DNA of 64,000 bases from Burhinus oedicnemus (lineage: Eukaryota; Chordata; Aves; Charadriiformes; Burhinidae). Below, in pieces: positions 1 through 13,982 of the stretch (positions are counted from its first letter, which is position 1; the number at the start of each line of letters is the position of its first letter). The position numbers and the translations under genes are program-made. The notes beneath the pieces are model-generated. The model saw only the letters and a program-made list of their open reading frames with translations. It was not told the DNA's origin and searched no databases. The DNA lies in NCBI GenBank assembly GCA_008921705.1, contig VFFE01007216.1:1828905-1892904 (forward strand), in the 5' to 3' direction.

Positions 1-1534
1 TTTATGAGACTTCAGAGAATGCATGAAAAAACTATTTAGAATGACTGAACTGTACAAATATATTAGCAGATGTTGAAAATACTGGGTAAATTTAAGAAAC
101 AAGGGAATTATATGCTTTCACTCTAACTTAATAGAAATGCAAATGCTAAGATAATGTTTAAAGGGAAAGAAAGGTATACAGCAGCAGTGTTGGGAAAGAA
201 TATTAAAAAGAGACAAAGGAGCGGCTAATGAAGGACTGTGTAGATCCTAGGATGAAACTAAGACACTACACAAGCATTATTCCAGAGGCCAAAGAGAGAG
301 TAACGAGCAATAAATAATGCAGATCATGCCAATGGCAGTAAATAAAATGGAACGTAGAAGAGAGAATGAGAAAGAACAGACTGGGCCCACTTCAAAACAA
401 CAATAGGAGAGGAACACAATGGCTAAGGAGAAAGCAAGGACACACTACACAGTAACTCTGCCATTGCCTTCACACATAAAGATGGAGATGATTATATAAC
501 GCACAGATAAAATGGAAATTATCTGCAAAATTTAGACGCTCGTCTGCAGTTATGAGTGTCTGAGCTAGTTTCTAAACTACTCCCATGAACAAGCATCAGG
601 AGAAAGAAAGACATTTTGTATGTTGATTTTTTTGCTATGGTAGTGGAAAACACTTAGATACTTCAGCCATGAGAGCTATATAGGGAGCTGCACAGTGACA
701 CAGATCTGTGTGTATACTTAGAAGGGATTCAAGGGCACAAAAGAAAGGCGAGAAGAGAATGAGAGAAGCTTTAGCAAACTTTTTCACAACTTTGTTACAT
801 TTAAGGATCAGAATAAACAACATCCTCTTGGCCTTATTTCCCATTGTGTGCTATGGAGTGCAAAACATCACAGCCACATAATACAAACTCTGCCTCAATC
901 AGTCATTCAGATCCTTTGCCTGGAACATTTATTGTAGCAGATAGCTTTTCCTCTGATAAAAGCCATTTTGCAAAGAAGGGGAACACAAAAAATGACCAGG
1001 TGGTCAGTAAAAAACTGATGCTCTGGCTCTCCAGCTCTGCAGTGCACCCATTTTTTTTTTTTACATTTCCATTTGGGCTAGCCTTTTCTTCTGCAAGATT
1101 GGAACACCTTCAGAGCAGAAGGCAATCATTAGGACATAGCCATGGAGTTCTGTGGCAGGTTTGTGCAGCAGCCCCTAGAGATCTGAGTTCAAATACAGGT
1201 CAAGCCGTAAGTGGGAAAGAAAAACGAAAGCCTTGTTCTAGTTCCCACGCTCCAAAATCACCTGGGGTATAAACCCCACCCCACTCCCCTCGGTATAAGA
1301 CTGGGCTGCAGTTGTGTGAATTGAAAAGGCATGATGTAGAAAAAGAATGGGGCAAATAAGGGGCAAAATGATGCTTTGCTCATTCCAGTGGATTCCAGCT
1401 GAGCAGGAGGTGAGGATGTTAACAGCACTCAGTCTGGAAGAAGCATCTCTCTGCACTGCCTCTCTATCGATACTGTGACTGCATCCAGCCCTGTATCATT
1501 TTATTTCTGTTTTTGCCCCTGCTTTTATTCCTCC
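1..1534. other. Unique AT-rich non-coding DNA
   Basis: No coding gene is visible. A 142-codon open frame runs through 844-1272 on the plus strand, but its predicted residues form no recognisable domain and include a run of phenylalanines from a T-tract, so I treat it as chance. A motif at about 1178-1196 (GAGTTCAAATACAGG) faintly recalls the B box of a tRNA-derived SINE. It is too isolated to call. Confidence 0.6.
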
Positions 1535-1558
1535 TTTTTTTTTTTTTTTTTTTTTTTT
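1535..1558. repeat. Poly-T tract (24 bases)
   Basis: An uninterrupted run of 24 T follows a pyrimidine-rich stretch. It may be the poly-A tail of a minus-strand retrosequence or a simple homopolymer. No recognisable retrocopy body lies on the side where one would be expected. Confidence 0.95.
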
Positions 1559-4500
1559 CTTTCCTGAAGAACTGAAGCCTTTAAAAGAAACTCTGGAAAA
1601 ATAAAATAAAACCTAATAAGGATGGCCTCCTTCAAGATGTGAGAGGAACAGGCCATGTTTTACCAAACATTGTATGCTGATATAAATGAGCAGCGCTTCC
1701 AAAGCAAGCTGTCTCCTAGTCTCTTGAACCTTCTGTGCTGTCCTGACCTATGTGACTGCACCAGCATTCAGGTAGCTAGCTGTGCAATAAACCAGGATCT
1801 CTACTAATTAAAGCTAACCTGGCAAAGAAAAAAAATCCAGATTTTAACACAGATCAGTTTCCCACCTCAGTTCACACCCTAGCTGCAGAAACAACTGGGC
1901 CAACATGGCAGGAGGAGGACAGAGGGGAGGAAGAGTGAAGCAGCAAAGAAAAACACCCTTCCAGAAGAGTGCTGGCATGGTGTTTGGGCAACTATGGGTG
2001 TAGGCTTGGCATCTTCACAATGAATTGTGAGGAAACTGGGAAATATAAAAGAAGGGATTCAAGAATAAAAGAAAGAAAAGGAACACGTGCAAGAGCCCAT
2101 TAGGACAAAGCACCTTGGCCAAAGGAACCAAGTAAAAAGCCACCATGCCTTTCACTGCTAGGCCAACAAGTTGTAGTAATACTACTTCCAGTAGTAATCA
2201 ACACTCACTTTCTTTAGTTGGATGTTCAGCAGCCTGCGTGGAAACAGTCTCGTTTCCAGCGGACTGCTGCCACAACATAACCAATATGCAGACTCAGCAG
2301 AGAGGCTAAAGACTGCATGGACACAGTGAGTAAATTACCCTCCCAACCCTCAGAGGATTGTAGGTCTCTGTCAAGTCATTCAGATCTAAAATTTGACCTG
2401 TCTTAAAGCATTTATAGCTTGCCAGGGAATACATTCTGTACTCTCAACAGCCACTTCAAGAAAATAAATCTCTTGATTATAAAAATGATTATATTTTTAT
2501 ATTTAATAATTCTGATAACAATTTCTATCCACAAACAACCTTTACCAAAAGACCTTATGCCCTGCAAGTTCACACCTCTGCTTAATATACACTAACATCC
2601 CTGTATAGACACATCCAGTTACAAAACACTACCCTGAGTCTTATGCTGATATGAAAAATAAGGAATAAACCACAAGAATGGGAGCTGTCAAGAAAACACC
2701 TCAACAAAAATGATTTTAAAAACCCAGTCAAATGCAAAGGGAGAGAACAGACAAGAAACAGGACATTAATGGAAAGGAATTCAAAACTTAAGATTTTTTG
2801 ACAGCATTCTTTCCAGGAACCAAAAGCAAGATATGCTGGAATCCAGTGCTATGATAGGCTAAAGGCAAATGCATTAGATTTTTTAACTAAAAGTTTCAAA
2901 AAGAAGTAAGTACAGCATCAGAGATGTTTTCTAAACATGAAGGTGGACAAAGTGGCAAGAGACAAAGACTGCTGAATTCAGCAGTAGCTAAATCTATAAA
3001 TGGGAAAAGCAATCTGTAAATGGAAACTTTTCCAAGCTGGAAAGAAAGTGAAGCTCCTAAGTATTTCAGCGGTGAGCATGATTGAATCTCCTGCTATTTA
3101 TTGTATCAGTGTCATCCATTAACATCACTGAACTTAAGGGCTTACCAGCATTTCCATTCTAAAACTCAACATGATAGAAGTTTATTAGTTGATTGCCTAT
3201 CTGGGCAGGGTGTGGATCAACAAAAAATGGTGCATATGTTGAAACAGGGCACATATGTTCTCAGCCGAGAGATTTGTGTTGTTTTTTTTTTACAATGTTC
3301 TCTAGCACATGTGAGTAATTTCCTAAGAGAGTTTGCTGGTTAATGTACAGTCTGTGAGTATAATAGGACTTGCAGTGCCACCCATGCGTAAGCTGCAGAA
3401 AAACAGGGAAAGTCCAGTCCAGAATGACTGGAATGCAGGAGGAAATAAAACCAGGCTTTTCATCCTGACAAACATGGCTTCACAGCTGCCAGTGCAGTTT
3501 TTACGCTGTTCCAAGAGCAACTCCAGGTCTGAGGAAAACCAAAACCAACCCAACTATTTTGGACTGGCACATGTGTATGTCCAGACTAGCCTCTCTGCCA
3601 GCGTAAAGGGGAGGTGAGGTGCCTGCTGTCAGAGCAAGACAGCTATTGGGCCAAGGAGATGAAAACAGGGCCTTGGATTTTGTGATACTTACTCATCTTC
3701 CAACATGTATGCCTCTGTAGTTCTCTCCTCACTGAACTTCGTAACTTCAGATTTAAAACCAGCACACCTCCAGCTCAGAGCACTGCTGGACCACAGACTC
3801 AGAAGAAACTTCTACTTTCATTTATGTACCCACTGAGCTTTATTCTTCTCTCCTACAGCAGACTAACATCTATCAACTTCAGCAGAATTAGTCTTGCTCA
3901 AACTGGTGTAAGAGCAGAAAGAAACACAACTGACTGTATTTAAATGATTCTTCTACTTTCTCTCCAGTCACTATTTTCATAAAGGGTAATTACAAGCAAG
4001 GCAGACTAGCTCAATGAGGCTCTCTCCTCTGTCAATTGAGAGAAGTAGCTCAAACGTGGAGCAAAGCATGACGCTCCTCAGTCACCCCGTAGGAACCCTA
4101 CAGACCCCACTGTGAGTTGACAGACCTACAGTCTCTGGGAACATCCCACTTTACATGGAAAGCGACAAGCACCTCACAGGGAAAATCACCCCACCTAATA
4201 GGTGAATTCTCCTCTGAGGAGGTCTGTCTCTCTCCACTGGCATTGGGCATGTGGGCTTCTAATTTAATCATCCCTATTAGGTGATGAAGGTTGGAGAATT
4301 GAAGCCCAGAAAACTAAATAGTGCAACGTTTGGTCATGCAAATGCACTGTTCTTCATCTTGGGAGGTGTGTTTGTATAAAATTGGGATATCTCAGTGGGG
4401 AGCGAGCCGCAGGAGTTCTGTTCCCAAACCATGAATCAGATTCACCTTGCCTTAGTTGAGGCCTTTACACTTTAGACTTTGAACATCTCCTGATGTTCAG

Positions 4501-6153
4501 AGAAAACTCCTGAACAGCTGATAGTTTGGCTTCAAACATGTTCAGAATTAGCCTAAATGCCAAAAGCAGAACAATTTGTATATCTATCTCAGGGACAGGC
4601 AATTTAGGTATAGACATCTCCCATCCAGGTGTTCAGGAGCCAGAATGATGCAGTCATAATGGTGCATAACTTGTCATCTGACAAAATATCCTGCCATCCC
4701 TGAACTGGATCTGTTGTCACCATGCGCCTGCAGCAATAATCTCCCACACACATGGATGGGCTGCCGACCAGCCAGCATTCCCCAAGTGAGGGACAACATT
4801 GCCTATGAGGCTTGGTAGCCTCACCTTCCCCCCATGTGAGAGTGCCAATTAGTTGTTCCTGCTTTTAAATTAAAGGCAAAATGCAAAACAGCTCCTAAGA
4901 CGTGTTCCCCGTGGTACACAGGCAACTTGCATGTGTCTTTTTGGCACAGCCTCGTGTAGAAGTCCTCCTACCTTGGAAAGTTCTGGCTTTCCTTGAGAGG
5001 CTGCAATGTAATATGAGAATTATTTTGGTTAGGAGGTAGGCTGATACTGTTAAGGTTGCTCATGCTGAGCAGTGAAGCTTGGGTGTGACCTTATCAACAA
5101 GGATTTTTACAACTACGCAGGAGACAGAGCAAAATGATCTGGACAAACTCAGTGTCCTGGCAAAGAGCACAAGAACAACCAAAAGTTGGCTCATGGCAAC
5201 AAAAATTCTTCCTCACATCATTGTGACTAAACTATAATTAGATACCTCAATTTTTTTAATCACTCATGATTCTTTATAAGGGCTGGCAATATGAGAGTAA
5301 ATTTCTTACAATTTCACGCAGAAATATTGTTAAAGTGACTTTTAAACCCTTTTCATGCTGAAGTAAAAAAAATATTCTCACAATGCCTAGTTTCTTTCAA
5401 CTGACCAATAAGAAATAGGACAGGTGCTGTAGGCTTTGGGCCTGGTACAGTAAGAAAAGCTAAGTGAGTTTTAGGACAATTACTCTGCATTACGTTATAT
5501 TAAAGCATCAAGAGGCATGTGTCTGCTGGACCACAAGCAACCATGGAAAATACATTGTTTATGAACAAGATAAGCCCTTCAAGGGCAGTAACAAACTTTT
5601 CACAGCCATCTGCAGGAATGGGAATGCATTTAACCATTGCCTGCCACCACGCCTGACTTCCAACACAGGAGACAACAGGAAGCTACAAGAGCATTTTTAT
5701 TTTCTTTGGCGTCTTGCTATGTTTCCTAGCACATGGGCAAGAACGAATGAGGGCTGCACATCTTCATTAGCACCTTGAGGAACTGTTGTCCCTGAAAAGC
5801 AGTCACATTTACCTTGAAGATTGGCCCAAGCACTCCAAAACTGGTTCCATTTTTCTTGGGACAAGCTCCAATGAAAGAGCATTTGCAATGACTGCCAGAG
5901 GAAGCCTGTCAGATCTGTAGGGTATTCCTTATTTGCTAATTGTCCATCCGTCCCTCAAGCCACAGGGTATGAGTCAGGTTCCAGCTCAAAACTGCTTAAC
6001 TAGGCATGCACAGTAATGCATGTCTACCAGAAAATCTGTTGAAGGGACAAAAGTCACTGGTGCAGGTACACATCAAAACTCCTTTGGACCACTATTTGCT
6101 TCCATCTCATGGGCTATTACATCCTGCTGGTTATCGCAGAGTGGTCTGGACAT
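1559..6153. other. Unique non-coding DNA
   Basis: I see no gene, structured RNA or clear transposable element in these 4.6 kb. Open frames are short (under about 105 codons), often occur on both strands at once, and carry no recognisable domain. The stretch at 5221-5400 is AT-rich. The rest is ordinary bird-like intergenic or intronic sequence. Confidence 0.6.
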
Positions 6154-6195
6154 GACTAAATGTTTTAAGGCAACAGCTAAATGTTTTAAGGCAAC
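6154..6195. repeat. Two-copy 21-bp tandem duplication
   Basis: The 19-base string CTAAATGTTTTAAGGCAAC occurs at 6156-6174 and again at 6177-6195, identical and two bases apart, giving a period of 21. Identity between the copies implies a recent replication-slippage or short-duplication event. It lies in unique sequence. Confidence 0.95.
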
Positions 6196-7209
6196 TTTAG
6201 GATTATTTAACTAACTGATCACATGGCATCAACTGGAAAACCTAACTCAGGAATTCTTGCATGAAGCTTAACATTTCTTCCCAGAAGCCATTCCGAAACC
6301 AAAGCTAAACCTCAATATAAGGTTTTCAAGTAATAGCATCTACTGCTTTATTAGGTTAATGACTTTCACTCTTAAAAATCCTCATCTTTTTTCAAGCTTT
6401 AGCTTCTAGCCACTTAGGCCTTTTTTCTAGCTACAGAGAATAGCTGCCTGCTAATCCAGACATTCCTTTCCTGGAAGACAGGGATGATGATGTGTTTCTC
6501 CATGAGGACATCTATATGCACAGAGGGCACTGCACTTGGGGTAGAAGATAAGGGAGCACTTTTGACTGTTTCAACTTAGGTATGGGGCCAAATCAGCTTG
6601 TTGTATTCCTGGGAAATGCAATGTTTGCTTTACCAATCCCTGAACCCAGCTCAATACTGGGACAAAAATGAACAGGGCCAGAGGACCCACCAGCAAGTTA
6701 TATTTTACCTTCAGAATTTTGCAAGCCGAAGCCAAATTCTCTTGCTTCACGTCAGAAGATTTTTCCAGGAGACAGTTGCTTCACATAAAATTAACCCATT
6801 ATATTAACTAATGGTGTGTAAATAAAACCCATTTCAGTTATACTAAATCTATATTCAATGCACACTTACTCATAATAAAGAGCTGAGTCAGAGGGAAGCT
6901 TGCCTGTGGCACTGTGTTAAACTTTCAGTAAGATGCATTGCTCTTCCATAAAACAGCTTTGCAAACTCTTTTATCACTGGTTTTGCTTTTAAAGCTACTA
7001 ATGTGATAATAATTACTATGAGCAAATGAAAAGAATATAAGCACATCAACCAGGTACTTGTAACAGGCACAATCTGTAGACTTTGAAGATTTAGCAGTAC
7101 ACTTTCAGACCTATGCTGGAACAAAATGAATTCCCATCCAAGCAAAGACCCAGTAGTACACAGCTGAAGGGAAGAAAACACAACACATTCCCATTCATGG
7201 ATTCTCAGG
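6196..7209. other. Unique non-coding DNA
   Basis: No gene or repeat is recognised. The block near 6463-6500 faintly resembles the 3' half of a MIR, but with too many differences to call. The minus-strand open frame over 6888-7232 overlaps the start of the CR1 fragment and has no protein-like features. Confidence 0.5.
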
Positions 7210-7450
7210 CTACAAAGGATGATCCAGTTCACCTAGTCTGACATCTCATATAACACCACCATAGCATTCAACCAATTAGGGACTAATAACTTATTTTCAG
7301 GTAAAGCCTGACCTTCCCGAGAAGGCATACTGCCTTGATACGAGGCTCTCATGAAACAGCAAATCCTCTATTTCCTTTGCTCATCCCTTCAAACAGTTAA
7401 ATCTCCCACCTCCCCCTTAAAGCCTTCAGCCTGGTTTCTGACTTGAATTG
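7210..7450 (-). mobile_element. Old CR1 LINE 3' fragment
   Basis: The segment around 7218-7270 (GATCCAGTTCACCTAGTCTG, then a 'CATCTCATATAACACCACCATAG' type continuation) reads like the inverse complement of the 3' end of an ancient amniote CR1. In that family the phrase 'gatc..ctagtctgac..cctgtataacacaggccatag' is typical. Weaker matches continue to about 7450 (the stretch resembling 'tttccagtctgaatttg'). The 3' end lies to the left, so the element is on the minus strand. It is far more diverged than the CR1 at 40226 and therefore older. The exact subfamily is unknown and the right boundary is approximate. Confidence 0.65.
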
Positions 7451-10400
7451 CTCAGGAGTTTTACCTGCAGTGGTTGCTAGGTTTGCTAGGGCTACTGGGC
7501 CTCTAATATGGCCAGAATTTCTAATGGTTGCCTTGTTGCTCTAGGATTTCTGTATTTTAATCAGACTTAGGGAGCCAAAGCAGGCAGAGTGTGCAGAAGC
7601 ATGTGGTATTCATGTGCAATGCAGCATGCAATCCAGCCTTTTGCCCAGCTCCCAGCCATTCGCGTTCTGGCAACATCTCTCTTTTAAGTCCCCAAATACC
7701 CCCAGCCCAACAAAGAACAAACACCAGCTTCCGTGAAGCTACAGCAAAGAGAAAATGGTAGCTAAAAAAATGCAAAAGACCAACTTCAAAGTTGTTGAAT
7801 TTGGTGCTTGGGCTTTGAAAAACCTGTCATTTGGGAGGAAGGGTGGGAGGCTGCTCTTTCCCCCTCCTTTTCATTAAACGGCTCTTCAGAACTTGGGAGA
7901 GCTACTGCTCTCATTATGCATTCCTCCTTCTGGAAATAAATACTTGTGTGGGTTGTCACATTAGTCAGTAGATAGATGTCAAAAACAAATTACAGCCTGG
8001 CATGGAGCCAAACATGGGGGGGGGATGGGATGGGGGTGTGTGTTATAACGGAGTATCTGCTATTAAGAAGGTGGTTGGTTCTGCATGTAAGAGGGTGGAG
8101 CCTTTTCCAGAAGCAGAAGTCTTATAATGAGGGACTTTCTAAAAAAGGAACAGAGAATCACGATCTTGTTTCATTCCTTCCCTCACAAGGAGATATTACA
8201 CAAACTCCCCATATGGCTTATCGCTACACAGAGAAATTCTACTCCTTCAATGCTTCTTCCAGCTCTGTGAAGTTGAAAACGAGCTAAGCATTCCCACAGC
8301 TCACTTCAGCCTTTAAATAAACTGGGGGTCTCCAGAGGGATGGGAACCAAAAACTTATTTGTCCTTCCAAGGTCCAGAGACCTTTTTAAAAGCAATAAAT
8401 TATAAGGTCTTTTTTTCCCCTCTAATAATTCGTTCTATAGGAGTGGTGTTGTCAAACTTTCAGGAATAATTTCTAGGAATGCAATTATTTGTACAAATGC
8501 AAGTGGAGAATTTATACAATCACATAATTCCAACAGCTAGGGCTCTAAAAATAAAGTCAAGTGTTGTGTGACACACAATATCGCTGCTACAGTTGGCAGT
8601 GGTTCATTTATATGCTGTATACTCAAACTGGACAATGAAACTAAGTTTTCCAGCAGCATTTTACCTTATGCTGCTGTTCAACACTTGTATTTCAGTCCTT
8701 ACTCATTCTTGGTGAGTCACAAGCTTTTCAAGCTTTCAGATTTCACCCTTCTAACATTTGCGTATCAAAACAGACCAGGACTTCAATTACTGTAAGCAGT
8801 GACAGGGCACAAATGTTTCTCTGATCCATCAGTAACCACATGAGCATTTGAAGGATTACACACGAGGGTTAAGGACTAGGTATGGTTTATAAATATGAAT
8901 ATTCAGGTGAATTAACTGAAGACAATTTTGCACCGTCTAAGGATCAATACTCATACACTACTCACAGTTTTAGAGACTATGCCTGGCAATGTTTGTCAGC
9001 TTACGACATCTCACCAAGAACACTGTGCCTTGGATTCACATAGAGAGGATCTTGAATTCTGAAGTCCTAAGTGCTTTTGTGACTCCAGGCCCAAGTTTTC
9101 TTACGGCACTTAATACATAGAATTACCTGTTGGTGCTATTACAAAATACTAATATTATGTGATAGGAAAAACCCCTCAGTTTGAACCACTTTTTTCCTTT
9201 AAGACACCCACACAGCATTGCAATGTTTCTCTTAACAGCAACTCAGCGGTATGTTTACTTGTGGGTTGTTTGTTTGTTTGTTTGAACAAAACTGCAACAA
9301 TAAAAGAAAATACGGGCAGTAATGACCTTTGTTTACAGAGATATAATATTGCCAGATTTTATGCTTTACAGGGTTTTGCTAACTGCAGCAAAACTCAGAA
9401 AAAATACAAAACAGTTTTAAAAACTCCTCTCCATAAAAACAACAAAACCCCCTTAGCTAACCTCTACAACAGGGAACTTGTAACCACCAGGTAAAAAGTA
9501 TTGGGTTTGTTACTGTTCTTTTGTTTTTCAACTATCAGAAGAACTAACTCCTACAGCCCATTGCTAGCACAAGCATATAGAAATGCACATTTAATAACCG
9601 CCCTGGACTGCATCCATGTAGGTCTTTCTGTATGAGTGATTGGCCTCTAATGAAATAATTTAAGTCAGTGGGCTGTCCCACAATATACTTAGCACATAAA
9701 AGCAAATCACATTAAGAAACATGAGCACTGTCTTTCAGAGAGCTGCAAGTCACTGTACAGTCTCCTGGGGTTTTGGTGTTTTTTTTTTTTACAAGAGTAG
9801 TTAATTATGACTGCTTACAGTGCACTTGTAATGATCTTCAAGCTCTCCCTTTTCTCCTCACTGTATCCATTTCAAAAACTCTAGACTAAATTCATCAATA
9901 TACTTAAATTATGTGAGTATATTGCTGACTTTTAGCACTCAGTGTTGTACTTTCAGAGGACTAGACCTGTAGGAGTCTTTTTCTGGGTGTCATTACTTTC
10001 AGCCACCGGGGACAACTCCTGGGACTGAAGTGCTTCCATGTCTGTACATCAAATAAAATTTGTGGATCTGTAATACAGTGAATCAGATTATACCTCTTGA
10101 AATACCATATTTGAAATGGTATCTGGAGGCTGGAATCAGGGTAGAGGAGTGAATGCCTTAGTATATCTGGTTTAATAATACTTCAGGTTCTATATTTTCC
10201 CTGTCATCTTTGTATGCATCAAAAATAACATCAGCTCATGAACTGTAAAATCAGGGAAGGTGCCCACACTTCTGTTGGGAACCCTCAAAGCACTTTGTAA
10301 AGGGAACAGGTTCAATGCTGAATAGTCAGTCTCAGTGCGTAAGACCCAGGCTTTATCAGAAATGCTGAATCAGTTAATAAATAGAGCATGGTACTTTTGG

Positions 10401-13400
10401 TTAGGGTGACAAGTTCTCAACACTTTTTAGAAAAAGCTGGGTAAGTACATGTAAAATAAATTAAAGCAGACTGGATATTTTAGATAGTCCAGTCTCTGCT
10501 GTGGATTGGATCTGTGGATCTGCTGCTCATAAAATGAGATTATTCATATGGCTTCCAACTGTGGTCCTAATTCTGAAAACTTGGCAGGGAAGGCCAGACA
10601 TCAGGAGAAGCATCTCACATGACTAAATACGTCAAATGAGGACACAGAGTGGAATTGGAAAATAATAAGCTCGGCAAGGCCAACCTAGAGGTGTTTCTTT
10701 ATCTTTGAGAGCTTACCCTTTTAACAGGATATGGCTTTGCTCAAGGGAGCTATGTTTTAACAGATATTCTGGGGAATCCTGATATGCCGGTGTTTCATGC
10801 CTGTGCACATCTGAAGTGCTTTTTTCATTTCACTGTCTCCTTCTTTCACTGAGGCCATCTTGGCATGTATTAACAATTTGGGCATGATGAGGTTTTTTTT
10901 CATCTTCTTTCTTCTTTTAATAAATCATTCAGATTCTAACTTTCTAGATTTTGTATTACCTAATGGGCACTTTATCTGGTTCTTAAAGTTGTGTACTAGG
11001 AGAAAACCTACAGATCTCATTTTGTGAGTATCTAGATAAAAAAGGTTCCTCCATGTTAAAAAAAGGTCAAAGTGAAAGACAAATTTAAAAGAAGAAGCTC
11101 AAGAAAAACTTGCAGACCATTTCTATTCCAAATGTAATTTTTGCAAGGAGGAAAGAGAAGAGAAACAATACATTTATGGTGTGCAACAGTAAGCCACCTA
11201 CAGTCTCTGCTTTTCACTTTTTCAACTCGTCTACCATGCCCTTCTCTTCCCTCTTCTTCCTAGGAAACTTTGAATCCCTCTCCCTTCCTCTAAGTCCCAC
11301 AATTTTAATTCTAAAGTTCTCCATATTTCCTAACTGGTGGAGTTTTTCTTTCTGAATTAGAGAAACAATTACAGGGAAGGTTCTGCTGTAATCAATTTCA
11401 TTCTCTATATGACAGCCAAACACAAATTAAGGAGATAATAGATCAGAGAAGCAAGTCCTGACATTCTGCACCCTAAGCATTGTTCTGATCCTACCATTGC
11501 AAAAGGTTACTGTTAGAACTGGAAAAGCTTCATAGGTCAATAAGGTACAGAAAGACTTTCATATAATGACCAAAGGTAAGGAATACCTTTTATACACGGA
11601 ACGACTCAAAATACGATTGTTCTGTTTTGCATGGAGCTGACACAGGAGAGTATGACAGAGGTTTGCTAAATCTTGAGTGGCTCAGAGAAAGTAGGTAGAA
11701 ATTCATTGTTGTGTCTCATCCAGTAAGAACAATGGGCCATCAAATGAAAGCCACAGAGGCCAGGCTCAAAATGGAAGAACCTTTTGAAAGGACACTGTGG
11801 TTGCTGAAATCTCACATGGGGTCAGGGGAGAACTACATGTTCATGGTAAAGAATGCCACTGAGGGTGTCTAAACACATGGAGCCTACGTTTGGCTCAGGA
11901 AACCTGCAACGAAGATGGTGGTTGGGGATTCTTTGAGGAAGTACCCCATATACTTGTCTTGCTCTTCTATTTGTCCCTAGACATTCACTTCTGGTTGCTA
12001 ATGCAGACAGGATGCCGACCTGGATGGACATCCAGTCTGACTCAGTGCAACCACTATTACGTTTTTATAATAGTAATCAGGCCTTTGGATTTTAACTTGA
12101 TTTTGTGGATGATATGTAATTGAGAACTCAACTTGATTTGCAGAAAGCAGGATAGTTTTGAAGTTATAATGTTTAAGAACACCATTTTTTTCAAATGCAA
12201 ACCTGATTTTGAATCAGTGAGAGCTAATAAGTATGGGACTTCATGGTGCCAATTACTCTGAATCATTTTCTAAGGATTAAAATGTGAGTACTTAAAAGAT
12301 AATATGAGGACAATGAAGAATTCAGTCTTTGCTGATGATGAAAAAGAAAAATCAAAAATATTTTAAGAGTCAATGGAACAACATCTACAATTTTCAGAAA
12401 GGCTTATTTCTCATTACAGTCAATCAGAAAAAAAAATCAATGAATCATTTTCTTTTAAGGAAGACCTTTGTTTTCTAGTTAATTTAATTCCCTTTGAAAA
12501 ATCTTTCCCTTTCACTCAAATGCTAAGTTATCTATATTTTATCTCATTGGCTACTGTACTGCTTTCAGCCTAACCTCAGTGAGCAGAACTGAAAAAAAAA
12601 AAACCAAAACCAACAGCAGGACAGTGAACCATTCTCCAAGCATGTGCTGTCTGAATTGAGAGTCTGAAAGTAACTGTAAGCTGGCAAAAGTTTTGAAGCC
12701 ACTCCTGCATCTTCTTCAGGTTGACTAGGGTCACTGTTTTCTCTCCTACTAGATTAGCATTTCTTCTGTTTCCGATAGAAACTGAAGTAAAAAACATAGT
12801 GGGCTGTCCACGCAGTCTTTGAGCAGAAATAAACTGAATGTCCTTTCAGTACTATACAGCTAGCAGGTGTCCAATCTCTTCCTCATCTAAATTGGGGTTA
12901 ACTGACACAGTGAAGGTTGGGGGGGACTTTTGTAACTACAGAGTAAATGGTAATATTTCCTGCACGAGTTCTACCTTTGAATACTCCATTTTTCCGTCAT
13001 TTTTTTTCCTGGTGAGTGCAAGCAACATTTGACTTTGATCAAATGCCAACAAGATTGTCAAGAAGCCAGCAGCCCCCACCACTTCGGCACACGACATTTA
13101 AACAAATTAAATCAAGCTCAGGGAAGACTGAAATGTTTGACTTGTGCTGAATTGGGAGGTTGTAATCAATTAAAGCACTGGCTATGTCTTATATCCCGCT
13201 GTAGGACCCTGCTCTGCTTCTGCTGAAGGCAGAATTTCATCAATAACTGCAATCAGATGGGAACCTTCACCAGCTACATCTGCTTTTTTTCTCTCATAGA
13301 GTGATATACATGATCGTTCAAAGGCCATTAGACAGGGCTCCGCTATTCTGTACCAGGTTGGTTAAAACTCTAACACTTCAGGGTCAGTCTTTACTCCATT

Positions 13401-13772
13401 AAAAAGTTAATAAATATGCTTGTATTAGATTTGGACTACTACTAAAATGCATAGGGAGTTATACATGAAACAGCAAATGGGTATTATTCCTACAGTGTGG
13501 ACTAGTAGTTACACACTCTCAATGTCCAATGTTTTTAGGTAATGTAATTATTAACAGGCATGCTAAGAAGTAACAAGTTAGCAGCATCTGCCATGCTCAT
13601 CTTACATAGCCACATGCAACACATGGATTTTCTTTCGACATGTTTCTAAAAGAAACATCAGTACATACCTGCGAGGTAAAATGACTTTCAGAAAGTGAAG
13701 GAATAGAAATTCAAGGAAAAGCATGAAAAAGTCTGCATTGAGTTTCGCATAACATCTCTATTGGAAGCAAAA
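7451..13772. other. Unique non-coding DNA with small simple repeats
   Basis: No gene is visible across 6.3 kb. Small features are a G-rich patch at 8013-8040, a (GTTT)n run at about 9266-9283, a poly-T of about a dozen bases near 9779 and a 12-base A-run at 12592-12603. A segment at 12870-12905 faintly resembles the 3' half of a MIR ('cctcatctaaattgggg'). Open frames are short and on both strands. Confidence 0.55.
9266..9283. repeat. (GTTT)n microsatellite
   Basis: About four and a half perfect GTTT units lie in unique sequence. It is short, and there is no sign that it is part of a larger element. Confidence 0.9.
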
Positions 13773-13853
13773 GACTTGTCTACACACGTATCTATTCCAG
13801 TTAGCTGTGGCAATTTAAATTTACATCCTAACTAAAACAAGTGTAAACAAGGT
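13773..13853. mobile_element. Short inverted-repeat element (MITE-like)
   Basis: The left end reads CTTGTCTACACA. The right end, read in reverse complement, gives CTTGTTTACACT, so the ends match at nearly all positions over about 11 bases. The interior is AT-rich with paired 'aattt' and 'ctaac' patches. The 'TTGTCTACAC' terminus resembles that of the larger foldback element at 25002-25236 and of old amniote DNA-transposon MITEs. No target duplication is clear. This is a fairly tentative call because the element is only about 80 bp. Confidence 0.4.
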
Positions 13854-13895
13854 GAAATACTCTAACAGACATCAGATAATGAAATCAATGAGATA

Positions 13896-13982
13896 AATAC
13901 ACACACATAATATATGAGAACATATATATGTAGGTATATACATTTCTGTGTATGTATGTACATCTATGTATGTATATCTAAC
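13896..13982. repeat. AT-rich TA/TG/GTAT microsatellite
   Basis: The stretch is a compound simple repeat: a short CA run, then TATA and TATG/TATC units with interruptions. The short plus-strand frame across it encodes only repeated Tyr, Ile, Cys and Val and is a composition artefact. Confidence 0.85.

Noticed and set aside
844..1272. 142-codon plus-strand open frame
   Set aside because: No domain, a phenylalanine run from a T-tract, and no exon-like boundaries or conserved motif.
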